A stretch of DNA of 64,000 nucleotides from contig JAJLTO010000001.1 in assembly GCA_030568195.1 (NCBI GenBank), positions 1,550,001 to 1,614,000 of the forward strand, in the 5' to 3' direction. Numbering within the stretch: position 1 is the first letter of the stretch; every line of letters starts with the position of its first letter. The DNA is from Dipodascopsis uninucleata var. uninucleata (lineage: Eukaryota > Ascomycota > Lipomycetes > Lipomycetales > Lipomycetaceae). The position numbers and the translations under genes were made by a program. The notes under the pieces are model-generated. The model made no database searches, was not told the origin of the DNA, and saw nothing but the letters and a program-made list of their open reading frames with translations. Positions 1-11,700 of this stretch are shown piece after piece.

Positions 1-881
1 TACTCTAGCGACCTTGCTATACGCTGTAATGATAGTGCTGACGATCCAACAACCAAATGCACCTGCTCTTCACAGTTTTGACAGATCATAAGACCTGTCA
101 TCTTTGAGAATTTATCTTTGAACAGGTATAGAATAACGATGATAAGTAGCCCTCGACGACGAATATGAATTCTGTGTCGAGACACCGAGTCGTTTTGCTA
201 TTTGGAGATTTAAAAATAATTTAATAGAAGAATACTACTACTCTATTTCCTGAATATTTTCATCTATTTTATCAGTCGAAAGGTAGATGAGTCGTCCAAT
301 TAATCGAAAAAAAGTGCGCTGGATAGCAAATTTCCTGCGTATTTTTTTTTCAAATCGCTTGCTGGTAATTTTTATCCAGATTTCGTAATTTGAACTTGCT
401 GTGGCGTATTAGTTGTAAATACGAATTGTATACGTCGTTTATGGTGTATTCGATACTCTATGTTCCATTTAGTACCCCCTGAAAGCCACCGCTATTAAGG
501 CGTCGCTACTAATAATTACAGCGGTAATTCTGAAAGCTACACTAATGAAGAGTTATTGTTGGTTCCTTCGCAGAGAGCTCACATTACACTTAAAAGTCAA
601 GTCCAAATATAATTTGCTAAGCTACGAATATAAATCTCGCTTCTCGGTCTTCGGTCTTAGCGAACAAAAAGCAGTTATTACTAGTTAAATCTCCGAAATA
701 CTGTAGCGCATTCCAGGGCAACTAAAATATAGTTCGCACATATGGGTTAGGTTTATTGAGATCTAATACGTCAGAGCTCCGCAGATCATTCTGTAGCGTA
801 TTCGAATGACCGAGATGAATATGAATGAAGGCTCTTGCTACTGTTTGATCTATTGCAGTAACTACGAATCAAGGGAGTATA
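1..881. other. intergenic region upstream of the EEP gene
   Basis: I see no convincing coding region or RNA gene here. The stretch is AT-rich with many stops in all frames. It contains one telobox-like motif at 743-756, about 130 bp ahead of the EEP start codon. A piece at 636-665 briefly recalls the 5' end of U2 snRNA but does not hold up (see rejected items). Confidence 0.5.
743..756 (+). promoter_or_regulatory. telobox-like motif TGGGTTAGGTTTAT
   Basis: This 14-mer differs by one base from an identical pair elsewhere in the window (3760-3773 on plus, 62762-62775 on minus). It lies about 125-140 bp ahead of the EEP gene in the sense direction. TTAGGG-type elements in fungi are bound by Myb-like factors such as Tbf1; binding here is inference. 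Confidence 0.35.
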
Positions 882-1860
882 ATGCACTTAAATATCAAAT
901 ACTGGGATGATTCCCGCGAGGAACTTGCTGTACGGGTATATAGCCATAATATCAGGTAAGTAAGCTTCTCACAATGCGTATACATATATTTAATGCACGG
1001 CTAGAAAGTACCAAGAAGAGGTGCCTTTCAACGGATATTGCAAGCTGACCTTTGTAAACTTGTTGTATAGATACGCTGCAGAGCATTGCTTCAAGGGTGA
1101 AGAGCCGTGGAGTGTACGAAAAGCCCATGTAGCTGGATCAATAGCATTCAATACAATTAATCAACTTGCAGTGGTGCTCTTGCAGGAAGTCCTGCATTCT
1201 CAGCTGTGTGATTTGCTTGAACTTCTCGGAGATGACTGGACTTATACGGGAGTGGGAAGGGATGACGGTTCAAAGGCGGGTGAATATGCACCCATTTTGT
1301 ATCGTAAGTCACAGTTTAAAGTAGAGCTGAAGCGAACTGTCTGGTTAAGTGAAACTCCAAGTGTCCCCAGTAAAGGCTGGGACGCAGCATCAGTGAGAAT
1401 CTTGAATATGATTCTGCTGAACTGTAAGAGCAAAGAAAGAGTATTTTATGTTTTGAACACTCATCTAGACGATCAAGGTTCTTTGGCAAGGAAGAAAAGC
1501 GCACAATTAATCATGAAAATTATTAAGTCTCTAGAATCTCACGATGCTTTGGTCCTAGCAGGAGACTTCAACAGTGAGCAAGATCAAGATGCCTATCAAA
1601 TTTTTTCTAAGGATTTAAAAGATGGTAGAACGCATTCTATAAGTAAGTTGATGTATGGTAATACTCATACCTATACTGGATTTGGAGACGAAAAGGAATC
1701 AGTGATCGACTACATTTTTGTGTATCCGGGAGTGGAGGTCAAGAGCTGCAGTGTTCTGAATAATAAGTTTGAGGACTCACCACTGTCAAGTGATCATAGG
1801 CCTGTTGTCTGCGACATCGTGATACCCAATAACAAGAAGAACCACGATGACGTATTATAA
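882..1860 (+). CDS. endonuclease/exonuclease/phosphatase (EEP) family protein
   Basis: Two exons, 882-955 and 1005-1860, joined across a 49-nt intron (GTAAGT...CTAG), give 309 residues. The first exon supplies the strand-1 core motif, reading roughly AVRVYSHNIRKYQEEVPF, as expected at the start of the fold. Metal-binding and catalytic signatures follow in family order: QE with Glu near residue 86, NTH at 176-178, GDFN at 211-214 and SDHRP at 287-291. The family hydrolyses phosphodiester bonds (DNase I, Ccr4, inositol phosphatases). The short, domain-only build resembles the uncharacterised fungal and bacterial single-domain EEP proteins rather than Ccr4, which has LRRs, or Apn2. No signal peptide or membrane segment is evident. 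The substrate cannot be told. Its neighbour Rheb is convergent, with about 440 bp between the stops. Confidence 0.85.
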
Positions 1861-2296
1861 GTAGAAATATTATTTGTGTAAAATTTCAATTAAGAAGTTT
1901 AGTGATTTCACGCCCGTAGTTTCAAATATCATTTCTTCACGTCTGCTACATAGAAGACACCTAAAGCCCACAGAGAATGCGCGCTAAGCTATAGAATCAT
2001 CAATTAATTAAGAATGTGAGCACAGCATGATCTTGTTAATATGATATCTGTATTATTATAGCCTCTCATCTTTTAAGCTAACGGAAACAAAGTGTAGAAT
2101 ATTAATCACGATATAAAAAGACATGATTGATTTGTTCGCTAAAGACTCCAAAAAGTACATTATGATCTTAGGTCCCAAAACCTACTAATTAATTACAACT
2201 GGTAAAATATTAAATGTAAAAGTCGAGCATGAAAAAAGAACATTAGCTACCGTCAGCAGACAAACTTCAAGGCAAAACACAAAAGGCCATCCGACT
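1861..2296. other. convergent intergenic region
   Basis: AT-rich 3' flank shared by the EEP gene and Rheb, which face each other. It presumably holds both polyadenylation regions. No ORF or RNA gene is recognised. Confidence 0.6.
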
Positions 2297-3253
2297 TTAT
2301 GCAATAGTACACTTGTCTGATGAATCCGCAGGCGGGTTCTGATATTTTTCGATCTCGCCTATGAGAAGCTCAAACACCTTAGCTAAATTGAGATGCACGT
2401 TAATTAGGGAACTGGAAAAACCAAACAACTTTTACTTACCAACATTCGCATTATGCCGAGCACTGGTCTCCACAAATGGACAGTTCCACTCCTGTGCTAG
2501 GTTCTTGCCCTCGGCAGTGCTAACTTTCCTATAATGATTAGCGTAGAGAGGAAAAGTCAGTAGACTGCATACCTAAAGCTCCTATGAACGCACAATTAAA
2601 GCTGCACTAACCTTTGTGGACCAAGATCACTCTTGTTTCCAACTACTATCATCGGCACTGAGTCAGTTCCCTAAAAATTGTTCCAACGTTAGTAAGTACT
2701 ATCGTCCCAAGTTCGGAGAGTTACGTACAGTATTGTTTAAGATCTTGTCTCTGATGATTTGAATCATATCGAACGACGATCGCGAAGTGATCGAATATAC
2801 TAGGACATAGCCATGCACACCAATCGAGTGCTTCTGATTCATAATGCTAAACTCGTCCTATACCAAAAGAAAAGTTAGAAAACATCACATGGTAGAGATA
2901 TGCCGCTTATAAACTAATCATACCTGTCCGGCCGTATCAAGGATTTCAGTTGCGTAATCCTGCCCTTTGTAGCGTATTATCTTTGAAAACTGGTTCTCGA
3001 TTGTGGGATAGTAACTCTCGACGAAGTGCTCTTCCACAAACTGGACCGTCATTGACGATTTTCCTGTCGAGATTAAATAAATGTCAGCCAAAGAAACTGT
3101 CATATTGAGATACGGCAGAAACAGCGCTTAGATACTGTCACGCACAGGATATTAAACCTTTGCGCAAAGTATCCTCTAGTAATGCCACAAGTAAGACTTA
3201 CCAACGGCCCTTGAACCTACAACTGCAATCTTTCTTGCTCTTGCAGGTGCCAT
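2297..3253 (-). CDS. rhb1: Rheb-type small GTPase
   Basis: Six exons (3253-3202, 3063-2924, 2857-2729, 2670-2612, 2528-2440, 2382-2297) join in frame to 184 residues, the same length as human Rheb. All G boxes are present: G1 GSRAVGKSS with the Arg in place of the usual Ras Gly-12, switch I with [10 protein letters not shown]3 DTAGQDEF, G4 NKSD and G5 ETSARHN. The C terminus KCTIA is a CaaX box, so farnesylation and attachment to endomembranes are expected. Rheb activates TOR complex 1 and in fission yeast controls growth and basic amino-acid uptake. Five introns of 57-138 nt in a 555-nt coding sequence make it the most intron-dense gene of the window. The ATG at 3253 opens exon 1 ([14 protein letters not shown]). 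Confidence 0.96.
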
Positions 3254-5307
3254 TTTTCTCTTTCTATTCTATCTGGGGAGCACAATATAATTCGAAGATA
3301 ATATGTTCGTCAAAGGTATCAAATTGAATTCCTGTTACTTTGCGCCTGTCAAGCTATCTATATATTGTTTGTTGCTCTTCCCCTTTTGCTTTCTTCTGCT
3401 CCCTCTATTTTGTTTGTACTACTAAGTCGGGGTTTGTCTTCTAATCTTTGCTGATCTCGACCACCTCTGGGTTATAATGTTGTCACTTCTGGAAGTCACA
3501 TAAACTTGGACACCAGCTCTCGCGATATATTTTTTCTGAAATGTCAAGACGTATTCTGTATTTCTAGCACTTGTTAATTTAAACTGGACTTTTTAGTCGG
3601 CGCAATGAGTTGTCGATGTCGACACAGCAAAGCCTCTTTTTATTCTTCGGCAAGCCTTTGAAGTCAGTAACTGAAATTTATACGCTAAAAACACCAAATC
3701 GACAGCTATGAATACGCCATTCCCCTATTCCACATTGTACAAATATGCGCCAGTTTATTTGGGTTAGGTTAATATTTTGCAGATATACACGTTTGACACA
3801 TGATGCTGAATGGTAGGCTACAACGGCAAAATAGGACGACGAGACACTGAGGACTACAGCGAGCGTAATTCGCACCTGATAGAAAGCAGGATCTAAAAAG
3901 AAACGAGGTGCAACGAAGGCGACTAATAACGTAGAGGACGCTCCGAGAACTCTATAATAGAAGCATTTACGAGGAGAGAGAGATGTTGACACTTCGACTA
4001 GCTGATAGAAGCAAGCAGTAGAAACCCAATTATAAGAACAAGATAAATGGCAAGATAAAGTATAAAAGACAATACATGAGGAGCCATAACATAACAAGTG
4101 ATAATTTATCTTTAATAAATCGTAGAACGCGAGGACATCTAATGCAAAAATGCAATCAAGCGAGTGGATACATGCCGACTTCTAACGGACACACTTCGTA
4201 GTAGAAGCACTATCATCTGAAGGGACCGCTTGCAAATATGGTATTAAGGCCCTAAGGAAGGAACCCCGATCTTCCAATATAGATCCAAAAGTCCCACGCG
4301 TGCCCTTGAAAGCCAAAAAAGGCCCTCTTAACTGGTTTCTTCCACAGGGTCCTTAGTAAAGTACTCGGCATAGCATGTATTTGGATAGCTGCAAGTGGAC
4401 CAAGATCCTGGAAGCATAATATGCCTACGCAAGCCTCGTAGAGCTGTATCTGGCTAGAAATCACGTATCATCATGCGCTTGCTGATTTGGTCATCTGCTC
4501 TGGTCTGCTGGCTCCATATAATTGGCATCAAAGTTCGTTTAGTTGTAGAATGCTCTCTTTATGTGTGACGTATTAATGCAGACCTATCCATACAAGTATG
4601 ACAACCGATTGTCTTTCTATTGCACTGTAGGATGCCATACTCTCGAATGCTGCCAGCTCTCTAATCGTATCTTATCCTTATACCACGGCCGCATACAAGC
4701 TTTCTACATCTGCAGTTTTACAGTTTCCGCTGGAACAGGTTTCTCTTGTCTAAGGTCTGCCACTAGCCAAACGCGGTCACTAGCAACATGAAGTCACTAA
4801 TCATCGATGGGTGCGGCTCACGGTACATTTATGTGTTGGCTACTCGGCTGCGCAGAAAATAGACGGCCAGGCTGAGCAACAGATGGTATGCTTTACGTTC
4901 CGGACACTGACGTTCACCAGATTCAGCTTTTAGCTTCGCACTGGTCTTGCCAATATGCTACTTCAGGAGACTTGCGAAAATGTAGAGCATTTTTTATCAG
5001 TGCTTTCAGTATGATTGCAGGATTCGAGAAGTAGCCAGACCCAGTCAAGACAATTTGTTGTTTAGGGTAAAGAAAATTTAGTCATTTTGCCTTCGAAGAA
5101 AAAAATTTAGAAAGGTAGAACACCTAGCCAGCTCATCCGTCTAGTACAAGGCCAGTTTAATGAGACCAGTCGAGTAAAATTCTTGATATTTTCACGGTCT
5201 GGCTGATATCTCGTGCTGACGAGTGTACTTTAGTTTTCAGCTTGTTACAGCTGTCTATAAATCTCTAACGCTCGTTATAAGCGTCTATTTATTGTTGGTC
5301 CACAGAA
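3254..5307. other. intergenic region between Rheb and aspartokinase
   Basis: About 2 kb holding the divergent promoters of Rheb and aspartokinase. Open frames of 70-139 codons (3678-4097 minus, 4252-4464 minus, 4561-4791 plus) lack family signatures and I do not call them genes. An exact telobox-like 14-mer lies at 3760-3773. Confidence 0.5.
3760..3773 (+). promoter_or_regulatory. telobox-like motif TGGGTTAGGTTAAT
   Basis: Exact 14-base match to the reverse complement of 62762-62775, and one mismatch from 743-756. It sits about 510 bp ahead of Rheb, antisense to it. A Tbf1/Teb1-type Myb factor is a plausible binder by analogy only. Confidence 0.35.
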
Positions 5308-7139
5308 ATGGTTTTGGAACACACATCTTCATCTTCGTCACTTTCAGAGTCTTGCGCCAGCGACTGTCAGACCAGAAATGGATTGACTAGCAGTCAGATC
5401 ATGAACAATGGTAGCAGTACCATAAAGACTTGGGTTATTCAGAAATATGGCGGAACGAGTGTGGGAAAATTCCCGGAAACTATCGTGGAGGATATTGTCC
5501 GGTAAGATTCCGCATCATCTTCGTTCTCTCAAATTAGATGTATCGAAGACGTGAATATGCAACTACTTCGCTACTCTGCTTTGGTGGTATTCAATTTCCA
5601 ATGAACTGATTAGGTTATACTAACCGCTACTGCTGTTTAGAGCATATACTAAGAGTAATCGGGTCGCAATTGTCTGCTCTGCAAGAAGTACAGATACAAA
5701 GGCAGAGGGAACTACGAACAGGTAGGTTTTCCTTGCTATGGTACTGAGCTTCTGATTAAGACTGCTAACTTTTCATACAAAGATTACTTAGCGCGGCACA
5801 GAGCGCTCTGAAAGATACCCAGTCTAAGCATATTGAAATTGTTGACAACATAAGGAAAGACCATATAAACGTTGCCTCGACTCTCATCTCCAATACCGAG
5901 ATTCTCGAAAATCTCAAGGCTTCCATTAACAAAGAATGTGAAACATTGTCAAAGCTTTTGAGTGCTGCTCAAATCATCAACGAAATTAGTCCTCGTACTA
6001 AAGATACAATCATAGGCACCGGTGAGAAGCTGAGCTGCCTGTTTATGACTGGTCTCTTAAATGACCGAGGCATCCCAGCGAAATATGTAAACCTGGATAC
6101 GATCGTCCCGCTCGGATATAGTAGCAAAACAGGCTTAGATCAGGTGTTCTACGACTTTATCGCTTCAAGGATTGCCGAAAAGATTGATGATTGTGGTGAT
6201 GGTGTTGTCCCTGTGATCACCGGCTACTTCGGAGTTGTTCCAGGTGGTCTTCTTACTGTAATTGGTCGTGGATACACAGACCTGTGCGCAGCTTTAGCTG
6301 CTGTTGGTATAGCTGCCGATGAGCTTCAGGTATGGAAAGAGGTTGACGGTATTTTCACTGCTGATCCGCGAAAGGTGCCCACTGCGCGTCTCATACCTAG
6401 AATCACACCAGATGAAGCCGCGGAGCTAACATACTACGGCTCTGAAGTCATTCACCCATTCACCATGGAGCAAGTCATTAGAGCGCGCATTCCTATTCGT
6501 ATCAAAAACGTTGAGAATCCATCGGGCGACGGAACAATTATATTCCCTGATAATATTTCGCGCAAAGGTGAGGTTACTCCGCCACATCCTCCGATTGCTC
6601 TCGAACGAGTCTCATCTTCATTTTTTAATTCTCGTAAGCGTGAACCGACTGCAATTACCACGAAGTCAAACATTATCGTCTTGAACGTTCATTCAAATAA
6701 GAGATTTCATTCTCATGGTTTCTTGGCGGAAATTTTTGGCATTCTTCACAAGTGGCAGTTAGTAGTTGATCTTATTTCTACTTCTGAAGTTCATGTTTCT
6801 ATGGCCATGCATTCTGAGGTTAAAGACTATCTTTTGCGTGATGCGGTTGACGAGCTTCGTAGGCTTGGTTCTGTCGACGTCATCAGTAACATGACAATTG
6901 TTAGTCTTGTTGGTAAAGAAATGAAGCAATTGGTTGGTATTGCTGGAAAGATGTTCTCTACATTGGCGAGCGCCAATATAAACATCGAGATGATTTCTCA
7001 AGGCGCTAGTGAGATTAACATTTCTTGCGTTATACAGGAGAAGGATTCTCTTAAAGCTTTGAATGTTTTACATCAACATCTTCTATGTGTGCCTCACAAT
7101 GTCGAGTTGGCGGATAGTAGGCCTTGGCTTTTGGGTTAG
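5308..7139 (+). CDS. HOM3: aspartokinase
   Basis: Three exons (5308-5501, 5641-5721, 5783-7139) encode 543 residues. Introns of 139 and 61 nt both have CTAAC-type branch sites. The kinase domain starts with the amino-acid-kinase signature KYGGTSVGKF near residue 47, after a 40-residue Ser-rich leader. It continues with GRGYTDLCAALAA and the WKEVDGIFTADPR substrate-site segment. Two ACT domains follow (roughly 387-455 and 456-530), the usual site of threonine feedback. The enzyme phosphorylates aspartate, the first step to threonine, methionine and homoserine, in the cytosol. Length matches fungal HOM3 (about 530). Two near-perfect Gcn4-type sites lie just downstream at 7258-7265 and 7342-7350, not in the promoter. 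Confidence 0.97.
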
Positions 7140-7257
7140 AATGGTGCATTGCTGTTTGATGATTTTTCTGTTTTATCAGACAGCGAGAGTACAAGGAGAT
7201 GCAATGGCTCGGAATAGTTTGATATCTCAATCTATTTGCTCGTGGTCTAAAGTCAGT

Positions 7258-7265
7258 TGACTCAT
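7258..7265 (+). promoter_or_regulatory. TGACTCAT, Gcn4/AP-1-type site
   Basis: Matches the TGA(C/G)TCAT core bound by Gcn4/CPC1-type bZIP proteins. It is about 120 bp past the aspartokinase stop. A second copy lies at 7342-7350. Function is inference. Confidence 0.25.
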
Positions 7266-7341
7266 TATGTGTAATACGAGAGTACAACTTAAAAAGTTTT
7301 GTTTCTTTCTTGTAATGATATTATAGAGAAAAAAGATACTT

Positions 7342-7350
7342 ATGAGTCAT
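7342..7350 (+). promoter_or_regulatory. ATGAGTCAT, palindromic Gcn4/AP-1-type site
   Basis: A perfect 9-bp palindromic bZIP site about 85 bp from the preceding one, between convergent genes. Chance occurrence is possible. Confidence 0.25.
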
Positions 7351-7673
7351 GACAGCTATAAAATATGTTAATATTGACCTTCAAATATAAAAAAGTATGA
7401 AATATAATATATTGATTGGCCATTCAGTAGAAGAATATTATAAATCCATGCAAAAAGTTGAGACTTTTCATATTATGCCACATACATCTGTCCAGTATTA
7501 GCATTGTGGATATATATTTTGATCTGTGGTATCATATACTAGCCAAGCCAAACCATGCCACTCCTTCCTTTCTCAAATACTTTTGAAAGCCAAAATATAA
7601 ACCACAAGAATTAGATGCCAACCATATATTCAAGTAATAATGATGAAGATAGCATCTTCACGCCGGCTCAAGT

Positions 7674-8237
7674 TCATCTTTTTTGATTAGATCCGCCCAA
7701 ATCATCTTTGTTTTGCTTGTCCCGCAGCTCATCGAAAGAAACGCCTAGCTCTTCTTCCCAATGGCGCAGATAGAGATGTTGTCTGGCACGTTTATCTTGT
7801 TCTAACACAGCTCCCGTGGCAATGATGCTAATCGCAAGAAAGCTATCTCGTGCATTTAAGTCAGCTGTAATGTAACTTATCTATGGCGGTCATCGGCCGT
7901 CCCCGTTCGAAACGATTTAACGAATCAAAATAAGCACCGACATATAAGCATACCTTTTGATACTCGCTGGAAGACCCCTGAATCGCGAAGATATGTTATT
8001 TAGCCCAAATATCGAGAAGGATGCTATCACTGCACCAGTCATTGCTCCGTACAAGAATCCATATTTTACCTAAGATAGGACACTATTAGTATTTGTTGAT
8101 CTATGTCGGGCTAACAAAGCAGCGTCATTCCAATACATTCTAATTTGGTGCAGACTACCTATATCAGTAGCGATATCTCTACATACCACAGAACGAAGCT
8201 TCTCGCGCTCTTCATCCAATGGTGTATTTCCGCTCAT
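7674..8237 (-). CDS. small predicted two-helix membrane protein
   Basis: Three exons (8237-8187, 8069-7964, 7864-7674) give a 115-residue protein starting MSGNTPLDEEREKLRS. Two hydrophobic stretches, roughly residues 20-42 and 62-78, flank a short polar hairpin with LPATDLNARDS. The C-terminal third is highly charged (Arg/Lys/Glu/Asp). This layout recalls small mitochondrial inner-membrane proteins of HIG1 type, but I do not recognise the family and assign no function. The second donor must be GTATCA at 7963: the stronger-looking GTATGC ten bases on puts an immediate stop after the join. It is convergent with aspartokinase and divergent from LAA1. Exon 3 alone is less certain. Confidence 0.6.
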
Positions 8238-8790
8238 TTATATCTGTATCATTAGATCTTAATTACTATATTACTTTAATTCCGTTTATATTGCCTTAAA
8301 ATTTATATCCAGACTAAATTATTCTCTTCTGATCAGAGCAAATACAAGCCGATATGTGATTATGCCAGTCTACTAATAGGGAAATGTCATATCTTTGTAA
8401 GGAAGTCGCTTGGTTTGTGTTGTAAATTACCCAATTGCCAAAGTCTCGGGCGGCAATAAAGAGAAGCAATAACAAAAATATTGTAGATGTACTTTGATAC
8501 AATTAGAAACTTCAAATCTTCCCTACACACTGCATCTATGCCACGAATTATCAATTAAGACATAGAAACAATATAAAATCTTTCAGATTAGTGGAAATTG
8601 AGTGTTGAAGACGTAAGGGGGGGATTTTAGAAATTGACTTACGCACCAAATTTTCACAGAGACAACAGTATCAGTAGCCGAAGTGCCCTTACAATCAACT
8701 AGAGGCAACTGAAGCGAGTGCCTGCATAATCAATCACATCTCCAGAACGTCGAAAAATTTTCAGCTATAGAAGATTGGGCGAATGTCAGG
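8238..8790. other. divergent intergenic region ahead of LAA1
   Basis: Shared upstream region of the small membrane-protein gene and LAA1. It contains a run of seven G at 8617-8623, preceded by AA, which resembles a stress-response C2H2 element (AGGGG). An open frame at 8314-8502 on minus has no support. Confidence 0.45.
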
Positions 8791-11700
8791 ATGGCACATC
8801 TGGCAGGAAATTCGGGTAATTTCGTACCCGCGTTGCCAGAAGAATTAAATATCAATAAGCTTGCTTCTCTGTCAACGGAGAAACAGAGTGCCTATTTATT
8901 CGCATGGCTAAGCGAATTACACAAGTTTCTCAATTATTTGGATGGTGATGGAGTTACGGCACATCAGATATTTGTTTATAATCAACTGAAGAAACTATGT
9001 AATGTGAATGCGGTTCATCTTACACGTACGATCCGTATTCTTGCTGGTAGATGCTATTACGAAGTGTTCTCTAAGGGCGACAGAAAAGTTCTCTACGACA
9101 CACTTAATGAACTCATCAATTTAATGAATACCGGCAAGTCCGATAAAAATATAGGACTGAAATTTTATCTGGTTCATGTTATAGGTGATATATACGCATC
9201 GGGGGGCGATAGCATCTTGTCAATGGCAGCACACGGAATTCTCTCGTCGATGCGCCTTATCAAGGGATCCTCAGGAAACTCTGGATACAGGGCCGCTATC
9301 TATAAAACGCTTTCTCAAATTGCTGGAATTGCCGGTGGATTTATTGATGAGAGTCTTTGTCGTGATATATGGAAACAGGCGAAGACAGGAACCACCGACA
9401 AATCGGCCTTCGTTAGAGCTGCTGCGCTTGATTCCGTCAGGGAGATATTTAGAAGAGCACCAAGTCTCATGAATACTTCAGATCTAGATAGTTTGCGAAG
9501 TCTCATAATCAAGGTCTCTGATACATCCTTCGCGTGTATTCGCGAGTCGGCTGCTAAATGCTGGGCTGTGGCTCTTTCGGTAGCTTGCATAGTGCAAACG
9601 GCTGTGGTCGAAGTACCAGCCAAAAAGATGAAGAGACCACCATCTTCTTCGCAGGCGTCGGCTAATATAGAAGAGAGTGAAGCAGCAACATCGACAGCTT
9701 CACCACACACTACTAAGAAAATTATTCATCATTCCACTTTAAGCTATTCTGAAGCGCTTACTCAGTTATCTTCTGCGTACACGAAGTCGAGTGTCACTGT
9801 GCGTACACGAACATGTATAATAGGTGCTTACACAGAATTTTTTCTTCTTTCTGGTCCAATCCTCATTGAGGAAAACTACCGGGCTATCACAAAAAACCTG
9901 TTTGACGAGATATTAAGTGCGAACAATATTATAAACCAACGAAGTCGTAAATTGAGTGCTCGTCGCCATGTGGTATTTTTGATGAACGATATTATAGGTC
10001 AACAAATTCTAGGAGAGCATGGCCGTACAACTGGTGCTCTCGTTTTAGTGAACGATTTTTTAAAGAACTTCCCAGCAGTTATGAAGGACCAGTATGAGCC
10101 TTCAAAACATGCTCTCACCGCCTCTTTGGCATCACTCGCGTTCTTAATTGAAAATCTCGGATCTGCAATTATTCCAAACCAGAAAGTCATTAGCGATGCT
10201 CTGATTCAGGTCCTTCAACATCCAAATTACACTGTTCAGACATACTCTGCGTACTGTCTGCGGGCATTCGTTTTACAAGTTCCTGCTCAGCTTAATCAGA
10301 TTCTTACTATTATAATGGGGATACTGAACAGGGATATATCTGTTCTCAAGAGTAGAAGATCTTCCAATGATGTTGCTAGCAGATGCGTGGGCTATTCAAC
10401 GTCATTAGCTGCAGTTGTTGGTGTTGCTAGCTTGAGACCTCAGTATGCATCAATGGATCTCACTTCTAGAATGTTTAGTATGGCTACCTCGTTACTAAAG
10501 TCTAGCGGTGATGTAGAATTACAGGTATCTACTGCACAGATACAGGTTGCGTGGCGTTTGATTGCTGGATTAATGTCGTTGGGTCCAGACTTTGTGAAGT
10601 TACATTTAAGTCAGTTGTTATTACTTTGGAGAAGTGCACTTCCAAAGCCTTTGGCGAAAGACACAGTTCTAGAGAAGAATTCGTTAGAATACAGCTTTCT
10701 GCTGCATGTAAGAGAGTGCGCCTTATCAGCAATACTTGCATTTCTGCAATACAACTTTAAGCTAGTGACTGGTGACGTTGCAAAGCGTATAGTTGTGATG
10801 CTACAGAATACAACGGGATTTTTGAATCTTATAATTTCTAAGCGAATTGTCGAAGATCCTATGATGAGACTTCTGCCTACATTGCAGATCACAGATTTCC
10901 AACTACTGGTTCGCCGTCGAATTTTTCAATGCTATATACAGCTCATTGATGCTCAGCATGGGGATGGCTTGCAAGCTGACATTCTTATGACAGCTCTATC
11001 TATATTTGGCGACCCTGATATTGATAGTCCGAACACTAACTCCTCTTCTCTGAGCAGTGCAATTGCTGTTTATACGAGCTCCTCTGATTCAATTTGGGAC
11101 GTCAGTGATAATTATAATTACGGAGTCAGTAGCCGACTTCGTGGATTCAATATCGAGAAATTCTCTTTCGAAAAGAATTCCCTTGCTTATGAAGAAGAGC
11201 AATACTGGCTCATGAAAGATTCTTATAACTCTAGATTGGATCAGAGTCTTAGTGAGCCAACAATTTCTTCTTTAGAGCATGATTATCTTTGTCTTCTGCA
11301 ACCAAAAGATAGTATATCAGGTATCGAGCTGTGGCAGTCTTATCCGAAACCGCTCAATACTTCAGTGGTTGATTATGCTCTGGAATTATTTGTATTATTA
11401 CTCCCAGTTCAAACTGAAAAGGTTCAAGAAAGTATTTTGGAGCAGACAGCTTCTTTCTTAGACACTACAAGCTCACAAAAAGGAAATTCGCGAAAGACTG
11501 CTGTATTTGTCAATATTACGATCGCAATCTATGGAGCACTGAAACTAGTCAATCTGGGAAAAGTCAAAGGAAAGGGATCGTTTCAAAACGAATCATGTTT
11601 GAAAAGTCTTCTTGAAATGCTGAGATCTATTGTGATCACTGACGAGCCATATGTAAGATTACTTGCTGCTGATGCTATTGGCCGTATTTGCATAATTGGA

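Larger units (their letters stand above)
7140..7673. other. convergent intergenic region with two Gcn4-type sites
   Basis: AT-rich 3' flanks of aspartokinase and the small membrane-protein gene. Apart from two TGASTCA elements, I see nothing coding. Short overlapping frames at 7051-7287 run antisense to the aspartokinase end and look fortuitous. Confidence 0.5.

Noticed and set aside
636-665. Sequence CGCTTCTCGGTCTTCGG recalling the U2 snRNA 5' end
   Set aside because: The following branch-recognition sequence (GTAGTA) and Sm site of U2 are absent; similarity ends after about 25 bases.
3678-4097. 139-codon open frame on minus
   Set aside because: No ATG context or domain, Cys/Tyr/Phe-rich by composition, no homologue recognised.
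4252-4464. 70-codon frame on minus, checked as a possible mobile-element remnant
   Set aside because: No reverse transcriptase, transposase, integrase or capsid motif, and no flanking repeats were seen.
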